38,393 nucleotides of DNA from Deltaproteobacteria bacterium (GTDB lineage Bacteria; Desulfobacterota; Deferrimicrobia; Deferrimicrobiales; Deferrimicrobiaceae). Positions 12,001 through 17,140 of this stretch are shown piece after piece. Under the pieces are notes generated by a model that saw only the letters and a list, made by a program, of their open reading frames with translations, did not search any database and had not been told where the DNA came from. Position 1 is the first letter of the stretch; each line of letters starts with the position of its first letter. The DNA is taken from the NCBI GenBank assembly GCA_025357175.1, contig JANXPS010000018.1, positions 1 through 38,393 of the forward strand, in the 5' to 3' direction. The position numbers and the translations under genes are program-made.

Positions 12001-14564
12001 TGACGCTCGGGGCGGGCAACGACATCGTCAACGTGCAGGGTACCGGCGCGACGGCCGCCACGAAGATCGACAGCGGCGCGGGCGACGACAAGATCTTCGT
12101 CTCCTCCGACGCCAACGTGGCCGCGCAGTGGGCGACGGACGGCTTCCTCGCGGGCGACACGTTCCGCTTCCTCGGCGGGACCGACGCACCGTCGCTCGCC
12201 TTCACGATGCCTTCCGGAGCGAAAGCGGCGCGCCTCGATATCCGCGACGCGAACGGCACGCTCGTCCGCACGATCGGCCTGGGCGACCTTGCCGCAGGCG
12301 ACTTCACGCAGAGCTGGGACGGCAGGGCCGACGACGGCCGCACCCTGGCTCCCGGCGCTTTCCGCTTCACGGTCACCGGGGAGGGCCTCGCCGGATCCGT
12401 CGTGACGGCCACCGGCACGATGGCCGGGACGCTCGACGGCCTCGCGTACGCCCTCGACGTCGAGGCGGGCGCGGGCAACAACACGCTCATGGTCAGCGAC
12501 GCCGGGTCACGGACGGGCGATACCGCAACGCTGGCCGCAGACCGCATCCTGGGGCTGTCGGACGGGGATATCACCTACGTGTCGACCGGCGGCGACTTCA
12601 ACGGCGGCATCACGGTCTGGAGCGGCTACGGCGCCGACAACATCACCGTGACCGGTTCCGCTTCCGATGTCGAAGGACGCACCGTCACGACGGTCAACAC
12701 CGGCCTGGGAGACGACCATGTTTCCGTGTCGCTCCACGCGGGCACGGACGGCTTCTTCGTCCTCAACACGCAAGGGGCGTACGACCACGACAATCTGAAT
12801 GCCGACATCACCGACAACGACACCGTCGATGCATCGGCCTCCACGCTGCCGCTGGTCATCTTCGGCGGCCAGGGCGACGACAACCTCACGGGCGGCAGCG
12901 GCAACGACATCATCTTCGGCGACCGCGGCCGGGTCGACTATCTCGACGCAGACGGCAACGTCGTCGCGACCCTCGGACGCGGCGGACTCGGCGACGCGAC
13001 GGACGGCCTGCAGCACACGGCGCTTTCCGCACACACGGTCGATCCGGCCGTCGGCGGCGACGATACGATCGATGCGCGCGAGGGCGACAACCTCGTCTTC
13101 GGCGGCGCCGCCAACGATCACATCACCTCCGGCACGGGCAACGACGTCCTGGCCGGCGACAGCGGCATCGCCACCATCGCGGCGTCCGGGGTGCTGTCCG
13201 GGGTCGCTTCGACCGACGCCGGAATCGGCGGAAACGATACGATCATCTCCGGCGACGGCAACGACGTCGTGATCGGCGGATTCGGCGGCGACACCCTCAC
13301 GGACGGAACCGGCCGCGGTTACCTGCTCGGCGACAACGGGACGGTCTCCTTCGATTCGACCGGCCGCGTGGCGATCGTCTCGACGTCGGACACCGTCGCG
13401 GAAACGGGCGGAGACGACACGATCACGACCGGCGACGGCGACAAATACGTCTTCGGGGGTGTCGGCGACGACACGATCACGACCGGCAGCGGCGACGACG
13501 TCCTCACCGGCGACAACGGTGTGCTCTCCTTCAAGAAGGACGGGACGCCGGGCCTCCTCAGGACCGTGTTGCCGTCGCTTGGCGGCGACGACACGATCCA
13601 CGCGGGCGAAGGCGACAACATCGTGATCGGCGGGATGGGGAGCGACACGCTCGACGCCGGTGCGGGTGACGACATCCTCATCGGTGACGGCGGCAGGGCC
13701 GAATGGACCGGGAGCCATTCAATCGTCGTCGAGTCGACCGATCCCTTCGTCGGGAAAGCCGATGTCCTGAACGGCCAGGGCGGGAACAACGTCCTGATCG
13801 GCGGGGCGGGGAGCGATCTCTTCTACGGCAACCTGTCCAAGGATCTGATGATCGGCGACAACGGCCGGGTGACGATTGAAAACGGGCAGGTGACGACCGT
13901 CGTCCTCATGGGTCAATATCCGCTCGACCTGATATCCTCGATCGAGTTCGGCCTCTACGGATCGCCCTGGGTCGGAGCGTCCGCCTCGGGCGGGGAAGAA
14001 AAGGCGGGGCAGGGGCTCGTGCTGCCCGAGACGATGAGGGGGGTCAGTCCCATCAACGACTTCCTGAAGACCGTGATCAACTTCTACGCACCCCGTCCGA
14101 CGGTCTGGACGGCGCCCGCGATGACGTTCCACGGCAGCGCCGCGGCAGCGCCCGCCCCGGCGACTCCGGCTCCCTCCGCCGACAGGGAGTCGGTCGAGAA
14201 ATCGATCCAGTCGCTCCTCGACTTCTTCGTCCCCGTCGCGCTGGCGGAGTCGGGGGATGAACGGATCGCCGCCTTGTGCGAAGATGGTTCGTCGACCGTC
14301 ATGACCGACGACGGCCTGATCGTGGACGCACGCCTCTCCGGCGGCGACGCCGGCGCGGCCAAGGCGCTGGCGAACGCCGCTCCGCCTTCCGCCCCGGCCA
14401 AGGAATCCGGCGAACCGGCGGCGCTCGAATCGCTGGTCGCGGGGGTTGCGGGCTGGAACGTCGCATCCAACGGCGCTTCCGACCGGAAGGTCAGGCTCGA
14501 CCGGGAGGCATTCGAGAATCTGGAACGGAAAACGCGCGAGCGCAAATTCCGCAAGTGGCACTAA
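3..14564 (+). CDS. Giant repetitive RTX/Calx-beta-type exoprotein (5' partial)
   Basis: The reading frame is open from the window edge, so the start and any signal peptide lie upstream; 4853 residues are visible and end at TAA. Order by base position: hemagglutinin-like beta-helix repeats (about 60-1300); long repeats rich in GGxGxDT motifs (1380-3500); Calx-beta-like domains (3590-5010 and 9826-10360); PPC-like domains (about 5150-5710 and 5750-9640); at least 14 W-containing modules (4530-10230); more GxGND repeats (10980-12110); a FlgD-like Ig domain (about 12170-12420); RTX nonapeptide blocks (12864-13866). A non-repetitive tail ends in a basic stretch. RTX repeats normally bind calcium and fold after export, so a surface or secreted adhesin/matrix role is likely. 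It heads an operon with DUF3467, HlyD-like, M50 and SecA-like genes, which probably export it. No LPXTG or PEP-CTERM signal is visible at the C-terminus. Function as an adhesin is inference. Confidence 0.9.
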   Translation, partial: LAVDHVSAGAEVRLKGKSGLTDGRAADSDVANVTGGDIILEGGSGGIGAPGAGNAFDVLLNGTTGLTARAANDVYITSEGDLRLMEIYSAGGTIDLRSKLSILDAYDEVTQATLAEKPFAKITGASAYLKAGDHIGTSGNAIETKLGTISATAENDIFLYEISTHAMSVGTVESTGGDVSLSADYGIEKKAGSTGANVIGDSIVLSNLMAGSIGVAGGSQDLVVKTRALTGAGVPTEDRGLSTHAFGNIYIQASGDLYLNAVSADNGGDAYISAPTGRIINGRLSGGANVTSGRTRLFANGDIGAAGNAITSEVSALEGLSIAGSFFLANSGDMTIGGITGAAKAIDAAGPVDISNACETWVEGDVESDGNVNITTDDDWQPGDEEARDEIIVRSGKTIRSTDLVHGSVTLRAGDGVKVEAGGTVASGHIVIGTVDGDGDGNVIELYGTLTAGDVLVEGGAHNDTIVITNTSSPTTVNAGGGDDTVHIGSHATPTTNTGGTTQRIAAGLTVNGGTGNDTVVVDDTGSNTARTLVLTDSTIDGISPATIHYSGLETLDIHLGNLGNTAKVRSTALDATTTITTGGGSDTIYVGSSDDGVSTVNGLAGRLILDGQVGTDTLRIDDMGDDSDNTGAMTRDSVTGLGTAGIDYTRLEAMTVDMGTGGDDFTISSVNAATSTFVNGNAGNDIVRVGTLLTDIGGPLYIQGGEGDDRLVVDNSSQTQGQEGTMLAETREGADPDTYLLSGFGLSPAGIDYRAFEKFALKLGTGDDKLYVATTIPGDNVIDLNDGNDVVNINEIDGSVVPTKTGSTTVFGGIGNDIFRVNYDGNGNQTFQNGIHGELSLHGGAGSDLYQIGLSGGGSSIINVTDLAPSNDLGINIMEVYGTNLPDYFLFRPNTIASVELGAERQPLPGGGIERINYDRSLNGGINVYGRDGDDTFVFDETSAPLTVYGDGGNDTFQVGQMFKSQRDAAAGLAPEDTFETIATTQGYLSNGASEPLTLYGGTGDDSFTVYHTGAELFLFGEAGDDTFRVHAFVKIDPNDLKKPFTNINGGQGSDFITYTVNAPVNIDGGDGFDTLTIVGSEFGDDFVITDKGIYGAGFPVRYTGLEKITVDGMQGNDTFFIESTPENVQLEIVGGLGSDTFNIGGSNGQPVTVVGKNMDGHSGLIDNDINAALSSADYANLFVPDVSAIIADADSAGVVIRPVDDTTTLLEGGTTLMTYAVVLARQPEEDVRVTATQSKPNESDAKAGGKGVLLNGCADGVTLLFSRDNWYVPQYVTVSAPADALAEGTKSYVIQHTAVQGADPNDGGAYDGVKVASLKTTVLDGDQAGVMVTQTNGGTAVAEGASDVNGTSRTDTYQVVLTQKPTGTVHIVLTNADGRLLLDGSPATASADDTVNRFELTFDETNWNVAQTVVVASAGPDGVVQGNAYSRITQRVDSNDLSAFYALSVDNVASNLSGKLAGEVTQDYATSYDPATRILSVTGSGFSASASFKYSAYADPSALEITDSAPSGSKWLEAGVTLSGTPEAGQSWSLVLNGKSYSYNVEEGDSLQYVEHVLSLQAGVRGYATSFDGTSISITAKDGSAFSASLKIDGVLTPGQIAVEGTRALGRVDIQLGDSAALGNVWTVTLNGKAYAFTAGGNRTAEEIAPLDVLVADADTPGVLVTQTGGNTQVIEPTDYSVIGSGAVTSAIDGSHFIADFGQSVLQETSSLHDTIDSAQDLDLGKWSLNANTEIQQAGEIPHITLQAAGDNTPDYYKFTVTQKMIADATDGKVSVILDVDHGYEDGDTVFWGSQITLFDAAGQVMTDTSRTVSPLDWTVNSDSNGHPISMGTGFSDPATAGAGGSSTYLDDYLAWDVTSAGTYTVKVDNWLSWYTYWQTGSTTGVPQGTDYDLQVSVENHGTNNFRFSPDPIFEAEPVNNVSQNIDATGNWSTFYDPKVGNTDYTGGLTGSSTPYVKIIGSGDGSKDVYQFTVTSDMLNPTSTDNVTGPTVAGSYYKSADLVFRGAGSVGDVWTLTLDGKDYSYTATTASLSEVVIGLEATLPTGTAGYGLSTGTTGETGDTLSISLANGFRIDGLKRVAADAGTTSRLETTGGTAFTHADIALGGTVSPGGRWTLTVGGNVYFRDIGATAVGQDVIAADIVSQITGDSGATFTASVDSVDDRLIHIDAKAGNTAGFTVAFMQSGSSAQLLSGTADISGTPVQSTASTVRWSTADLVLQGSAVQNETWRVTLGLIQINSAMVSSTDTLDDVGADLMGKINSDSRTKDDYVAAYSADSKTLEIKLKAGGSVKSFTAAIDILPGSRGTITAGSGVVTHGITLTGTPAAGQIWSLVADAGSAGKTTVTQVVDATHDTLGKIAESLAGKLVAANSDYRAVDDNGTVVASNVNNDAFTVTSTVNPLLSSADVSTSVRTVSLTGTVVTGEKWTVSFDINGTADSVEHLVADSATEMLADIAKDLSDKLVAKGCTSVSVGGTVIVEGLASGDTVTASTTSAGTVTADDSNASARTLDLAGTRTKDEVWTMSIMSGATVLGTASHTVGANGESLTTIALDLATQLSAGDYGAVSDSGRVTVAGLASGSAFTLTYTVDGVAGSATDSAATVHRFNIGGTAGTGETFSITEGTTTRTHVAADGQLPGAIATDFATKLTTGNYKAFASGGSVVIVRIDSGTYGASTSSVSKGGVDTVSTPKATAFTLEGTPASGQIWSASISGGGPSTSHPFATGDTVPKIATALASGLVGSGYVAYATGDTVTVCKIDGSSFTATFTLSPGGSAATVATSIIALGGTASIGETWSVSVDGGGPVASHIVAANGEAMSVIAADLVGQLNGTETDGYTAVYKNGKIVVSKVGAASLTITKPPVQSPPSAGSVLFKGTPKTTFSQSASLLDVDGVADGKCASDDQWTITVGGHTFTWPATVSGTPTDASVDLDTVAAGLAGLLNGSAYGYTATATNHSVSVSKADGSSLSVGDVSVSIKRAGTTPVTESDTRTHYSTAHVFLSSAADVVHSGDVWSIAVNGRTFRYTVPNVDPDHYVYSSDLNINLVAQGLADAINAANLSFSASNSSNEVTINDRDGVLTGPSQTITVDTRRGDGTVRSIFDIDSVTENVGFIVADGGVHYYIDRPTLTLLKDGNPTPLAYSNGSTLVDKGSQSTDDPFLDYKIASAGSYSVQVGTVRHYTDGFRPDAELGVVAPGISYQLDVSVPEHAYNHDILGLVGKQVRITGGTGMGESATITKYDAERKQFTIDSTWATLPDDTSIIEIGTASAIPPAVDTYSVVLSSAPQGDVVVDVVPQATRTYNSAKAFDPASNFGQSNIVQVKAATTQAMFHLSGTATDGLDWTVTLNSGSYTATGADLATVAANLADEINKDIRFTATVGEDGVTLFVTSDDRFYAGASLEAGLQGSVTVTPQLRFTAGNWGTPQSVEVQGLADHLVDGSDALVFPAFADRVNAIRGPVTIDGGIKINAERSLNDPFLLPGETNYPKADGSLSGFGFIDIDGVRYATLTDASATHVDPGVGIKDGFDPRMNGYPYAFTILSGPDKGAVYDVKQVLLDGDGNPTGTIVLDIAYDSVAAGSRPGSGDSYFYAPVNRNFLVTETDQVDTLNVFNGNSPSDDTGVLTGTHIGGLGMGGDTVIGGSPIQGGIDYRNIEALNIDLGSGNDTFTVESTHAGSTAINTGAGNDVVTVKTISGHTTISTGAGADVVNVGSDNGIVDQIAGLLAVNMGGNSGDKLAAVNTGDSGDNVATVTGTTITGLDMPTVGSVQSVYVQARTGSFALSAAGYGQIMVEYGTSASDVQAALNDLFGTADDVKVAESRDVRYGELWSVSYNVTFVDSLAGTAIPQLAWVEGQGGLTGYPDSSAYVRVSTAVDPQAPPQLPSVQTVTVHATEGTFRIGFALDPTDPSAITYTGDIKAGASGDDVLKALSAVLDPNNVHPDRPYTKNVAVRQFGDDYVITFQGAQRTLTISGIVNDTDGSVTCATRMNGINYYGVDTLDLTLGAGNDIVNVQGTGATAATKIDSGAGDDKIFVSSDANVAAQWATDGFLAGDTFRFLGGTDAPSLAFTMPSGAKAARLDIRDANGTLVRTIGLGDLAAGDFTQSWDGRADDGRTLAPGAFRFTVTGEGLAGSVVTATGTMAGTLDGLAYALDVEAGAGNNTLMVSDAGSRTGDTATLAADRILGLSDGDITYVSTGGDFNGGITVWSGYGADNITVTGSASDVEGRTVTTVNTGLGDDHVSVSLHAGTDGFFVLNTQGAYDHDNLNADITDNDTVDASASTLPLVIFGGQGDDNLTGGSGNDIIFGDRGRVDYLDADGNVVATLGRGGLGDATDGLQHTALSAHTVDPAVGGDDTIDAREGDNLVFGGAANDHITSGTGNDVLAGDSGIATIAASGVLSGVASTDAGIGGNDTIISGDGNDVVIGGFGGDTLTDGTGRGYLLGDNGTVSFDSTGRVAIVSTSDTVAETGGDDTITTGDGDKYVFGGVGDDTITTGSGDDVLTGDNGVLSFKKDGTPGLLRTVLPSLGGDDTIHAGEGDNIVIGGMGSDTLDAGAGDDILIGDGGRAEWTGSHSIVVESTDPFVGKADVLNGQGGNNVLIGGAGSDLFYGNLSKDLMIGDNGRVTIENGQVTTVVLMGQYPLDLISSIEFGLYGSPWVGASASGGEEKAGQGLVLPETMRGVSPINDFLKTVINFYAPRPTVWTAPAMTFHGSAAAAPAPATPAPSADRESVEKSIQSLLDFFVPVALAESGDERIAALCEDGSSTVMTDDGLIVDARLSGGDAGAAKALANAAPPSAPAKESGEPAALESLVAGVAGWNVASNGASDRKVRLDREAFENLERKTRERKFRKWH
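60..1300 (+). repeat. Hemagglutinin-like beta-helix repeats in the giant protein
   Basis: The translated region repeats a pattern of roughly 'GxIGxxGNAI' followed by an 'LxAxAxxDIYL' type strand, for example near bases 140-240, 400-490 and 900-1010. Such patterns are typical of filamentous-hemagglutinin-type right-handed beta-helices. The repeats are degenerate at DNA level and remain in one open frame. They continue to the window edge, so more copies probably lie upstream. Confidence 0.6.
4530..10230 (+). repeat. At least 14 diverged W-modules (about 90-110 residues each)
   Basis: Each copy has the pattern 'hxLxGTxxxGxxWxVxhxG', then a polar strand, 'dTlxxIAxxLAxxL', and a strand pair ending in an 'F/h-T' strand. 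The core tryptophan codons start at 4602, 4884, 6048, 6351, 6693, 6999, 7287, 7572, 8127, 8391, 8718, 9045 and 10029; one copy has Phe instead at 7860. Spacing inside the main run is 264-342 bases. The copies are diverged rather than identical, so this is an old protein repeat and not a recent DNA duplication. The main run (6000-9290) sits inside one PPC-like domain, and other copies sit in Calx-beta-like domains. The fold is probably a beta-sandwich; I do not recognise a family name. Confidence 0.75.
12864..13866 (+). repeat. RTX calcium-binding repeat block with ~58-residue super-repeat
   Basis: Six groups of GGxGxDxhx nonapeptides occur, starting at 12864, 13053, 13227, 13407, 13581 and 13752. 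The last five are spaced 174, 180, 174 and 171 bases apart. Each group has about 38 residues of RTX sequence, usually ending in 'hGDxG', and a linker of about 20 residues with a short beta-hairpin pattern. The sixth group has drifted from the consensus. Parallel beta-roll folding with bound calcium is family knowledge; the regular linker is seen in the sequence. Confidence 0.85.
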
Positions 14565-14589
14565 AATAACGAGTCGAGGAGAATCACAG

Positions 14590-14892
14590 ATGGTGCAGGA
14601 CAAGAAGAACGTTCAGGAAACCAAGGCGCCGGCCGGCGGTACGCAGATCCGCTGGGACCACTCCAAGATGGAGACGACCTACGCCAACGTCTGCAACGTG
14701 ACGAGCACGCGTGAGGAGGTTTCGGTCCTCTTCGGAACCAACAAGACGCTCAACGTGGGCCAGCCTGGCGAGATCATCGTCGAACTGACCGACCGGATCG
14801 TCATGAACCCGTTCACCGCCAAGCGCTTCTCCGCGGTCATCAACAAGGTGGTCGCCGATTACGAAGCCGCCCACGGCCCGCTGCCGCTCTAA
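14590..14892 (+). CDS. Small DUF3467-family protein, first copy
   Basis: A 100-residue cytoplasmic-type protein without signal peptide or membrane segment. Residues from about 22 on carry the DUF3467 pattern: 'IRWDHSKMETTYANVCNV', 'REEVSVLFG', then 'ELTDRIVMNPFTAKRF' and a C-terminal helix 'YEAAHGPLPL'. The function of DUF3467 is not known to me. The ATG has a strong GAGGAGA site 7 bases upstream and lies 25 bases after the stop of the giant gene, so the two are almost certainly co-transcribed. A paralogue follows 53 bases later and a third, fused copy ends the operon. Position between an exported giant protein and its probable exporter suggests a chaperone, targeting or regulatory role, which is inference. 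Confidence 0.9.
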   Translation: MVQDKKNVQETKAPAGGTQIRWDHSKMETTYANVCNVTSTREEVSVLFGTNKTLNVGQPGEIIVELTDRIVMNPFTAKRFSAVINKVVADYEAAHGPLPL

Positions 14893-14945
14893 GGCGCAGG
14901 ATCCACCGGGAGTAACGACCACGTCCGAATGAGGAGCCTTTTTTC

Positions 14946-15281
14946 ATGAGCAATCGTCCGAAGACCGAAGAGAACCAGACCGCCGAAACCCGTCCGAATC
15001 CCGCCGACGGCCCCCGGATCCAGTGGGACCAGTCGAAGATGAAGACCACCTACGCGAACGTGTGCAACGTCTCCAGCACGCGCGAGGAAGTCTCGATCAT
15101 GTTCGGAACCAACCAGTCGATCAACCTCGGGCAGGGAGAGATCACGATCGAACTGACCGACCGGATCATCCTCAACCCGTACGCCGCCAAGCGCCTCGCC
15201 CAGATCCTGGCGGGCATCGTCAAGCAGTACGAGGCCGCGTTCGGTCCCCTCCCGATCGAGGGCGAAGGTAAATCCCACTGA
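14946..15281 (+). CDS. Small DUF3467-family protein, second copy
   Basis: A 111-residue paralogue of the preceding gene. After a polar N-terminal stretch of about 20 residues it repeats the same core: 'IQWDQSKMKTTYANVCNV', 'REEVSIMFGTNQ', 'ELTDRIILNPYAAKRL' and 'YEAAFGPLPI'. No signal peptide or membrane segment is visible. The ATG follows a GAGGAG site beginning about 15 bases upstream. The two tandem copies share the domain core but differ in their N-terminal tails, so they may form a hetero-oligomer or serve different partners. The next gene's frame is already open at this gene's stop codon. Function unknown; cytoplasmic location inferred. Confidence 0.9.
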   Translation: MSNRPKTEENQTAETRPNPADGPRIQWDQSKMKTTYANVCNVSSTREEVSIMFGTNQSINLGQGEITIELTDRIILNPYAAKRLAQILAGIVKQYEAAFGPLPIEGEGKSH

Positions 15282-15319
15282 TCGTCGAAGGAGAGGACAC
15301 TCCCGGCTCCCGGGCGTCA

Positions 15320-17140
15320 TTGTGGGAGCGATTCCGTGACGCGCAAGGCGACGATTATCTCCATTACTGGCTGGCGCTGCAGTCCGGCCTGATCGAAGGG
15401 GCGGTCCAGGGCCTTCTCGTGATGGGAACGCCCGGGGCCGGTCCCCCGGTCCCGGTCGCCCGCTGGCCGGAGAGCGGGGCCGATCCAGTCCGGCTGGCCG
15501 AGATCTGCGAGCGCGTCCTCGAAGAGCCCGGCGGTCTCCTCTGCACCTTGCCTGCGCGACCCTCCGAACCGTCGTCCGGAGGGTCGCAGCCGTTTGCGAT
15601 CGCCTATCCCGTCCTGGTGGGCGGCGAGTCGCACGGCGTCGTCGCGTTCGAGGTCGCCGCGATTTCCGAAGAGAATCTGGCTCCGGCCATGAACCAGCTC
15701 CAGTGGGGCGTCTCCTGGCTCGAGCTTTTCGTCCGCCGGCGCAATGCGCAGGACAACGATTCCGTACTCTCCGAAATGAGATCCTCCTTCGACCTTTTGG
15801 CGGCGGTCGTCGACGAGGAGCCCTCCAGCGCGTGGATGCGCTTCGTCACCGAGCTGGCCACGCGGATGCAGTGCGACCGTGCCAGCCTGGGGACTCTGAA
15901 AGGGCACCAGGTCACCGTCCGGGCGATTTCCCACAGCGCCCAGTTCGACCGGAACACGAACCTGGTCCGGCTGATCGGGCGTGCGATGGAAGAGTCGGTG
16001 CTGCAGCGGGACGAGGTGATCTTCCCCCCCCCCGAAGGCGGAAAGATTCTCGTAACCAAGGATCACGACGAGCTGTCCCGCGAACAGGGGGGCGAGGCGA
16101 TCCTGACGATCCCCGTCTACTCGGGCGGGCGGTATACGGGTGCATTGACGCTCGAGCGTCCCGCCTCAGTCCCGTTCGGGGAAACCGAGGTCGGCATCTG
16201 CCGCGGAATCGTCGCGCTGGTCTCCCCCATCCTCGAGCTCAAGCGGCAAAACGACCGCCCCCTGGCGTTCAAGGCCGCGGAATCTCTCCGGGAACAGGCG
16301 GTCCGCCTCTTCGGGCCCCGTTACCCAGGCCGCAAACTGGCGATCCTCCTCGCCTTCGGCGTCGCGTATTTCCTCGCCACGGCCACCGCCGATTACCGGA
16401 TCACCGCTACGGCGGTCCTCGAACCGCTGATCCGCCGCTCGGTCGTCTCCCCCTTCAACGGCTACGTCAAGGAGGCGTTCGTCCGGCCCGGAGACATCGT
16501 CCGGAAGGCGGCGCCGCTCTGCACGCTCGACGACCGCGATCTCCATCTCGAGCGCGCCAAGTGGCAAAACCAGAAGACCCAGTACGAGCGCCAGCAGCAG
16601 GAGGCGGCGGCCACGAACGACCGCGCGAAGGCCAAGATCATCGCCTCCCAGTTCGAACAGGCGGTCGCCCAGCTCGACATGGTCGACCGTCAGCTCAAGC
16701 GGACCAGCCTGGTGGCCCCCTTCGACGGAATCGTGGTCAGCGGCGACCTGAGCCAGCGGATCGACGGCGCCGTCGAGCAGGGCGAGGTGCTGTTCGAGGT
16801 CGCCCCCTTGAACGCCTACCGGGTCATCCTCCAGGTCGTCGAGTACAAGATCGGCGACGTGCATCCGGGCCAGACGGGGGAACTCGTCCTTCCGGCGCGC
16901 ACCGACCTCAAGTACCGCTTCACGGTCGAGAAGATCACCCCGATCGCCTCGCAGAAGGACGGCCAGAACTATTTCCGGGTCGAGGCCAAGCTCGAAGGTT
17001 CGGGCGTGGCCGACCAGACGCTGCGGCCGGGCATGGAAGGGGCCGGAAAGATCCAGGTCGGCCGCGGGAAGCTGCTGGCAATCCGCACGCGCGAACTGGT
17101 CGACTGGGTACGCCTCAAGGTCTGGGCCTGGCTGCCTTGA
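15320..17140 (+). CDS. GAF-HlyD fusion: inner-membrane periplasmic adaptor
   Basis: 606 residues from a TTG start. Residues 1-150 look like a degenerate GAF-type region, with a 'GVVAFEV' strand and an 'LQWGVSWLE' helix. A clearer GAF domain spans about 155-312. One membrane segment lies at about 337-354, followed by a HlyD/RND adaptor with half-lipoyl motifs ('VVSPFNGYVKEAFVRPGD' and 'LVAPFDGIVVSGD') flanking a coiled coil at about 407-470, then a beta-barrel region. The GAF part would be cytoplasmic and the adaptor periplasmic. Such adaptors bridge inner-membrane transporters to an outer-membrane channel. The start is uncertain: an AGGAGAGG site lies 24 bases upstream of TTG, and the frame is open back to 15281. 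The stop overlaps the next gene's TTG (TTGA). Confidence 0.85.
   Translation: MWERFRDAQGDDYLHYWLALQSGLIEGAVQGLLVMGTPGAGPPVPVARWPESGADPVRLAEICERVLEEPGGLLCTLPARPSEPSSGGSQPFAIAYPVLVGGESHGVVAFEVAAISEENLAPAMNQLQWGVSWLELFVRRRNAQDNDSVLSEMRSSFDLLAAVVDEEPSSAWMRFVTELATRMQCDRASLGTLKGHQVTVRAISHSAQFDRNTNLVRLIGRAMEESVLQRDEVIFPPPEGGKILVTKDHDELSREQGGEAILTIPVYSGGRYTGALTLERPASVPFGETEVGICRGIVALVSPILELKRQNDRPLAFKAAESLREQAVRLFGPRYPGRKLAILLAFGVAYFLATATADYRITATAVLEPLIRRSVVSPFNGYVKEAFVRPGDIVRKAAPLCTLDDRDLHLERAKWQNQKTQYERQQQEAAATNDRAKAKIIASQFEQAVAQLDMVDRQLKRTSLVAPFDGIVVSGDLSQRIDGAVEQGEVLFEVAPLNAYRVILQVVEYKIGDVHPGQTGELVLPARTDLKYRFTVEKITPIASQKDGQNYFRVEAKLEGSGVADQTLRPGMEGAGKIQVGRGKLLAIRTRELVDWVRLKVWAWLP

Noticed and set aside
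12864..13866. Regular repeats that could suggest a CRISPR-like array
   Set aside because: The spacing is 171-180 bases, repeats vary at codon third positions, and they translate to RTX motifs in one frame.
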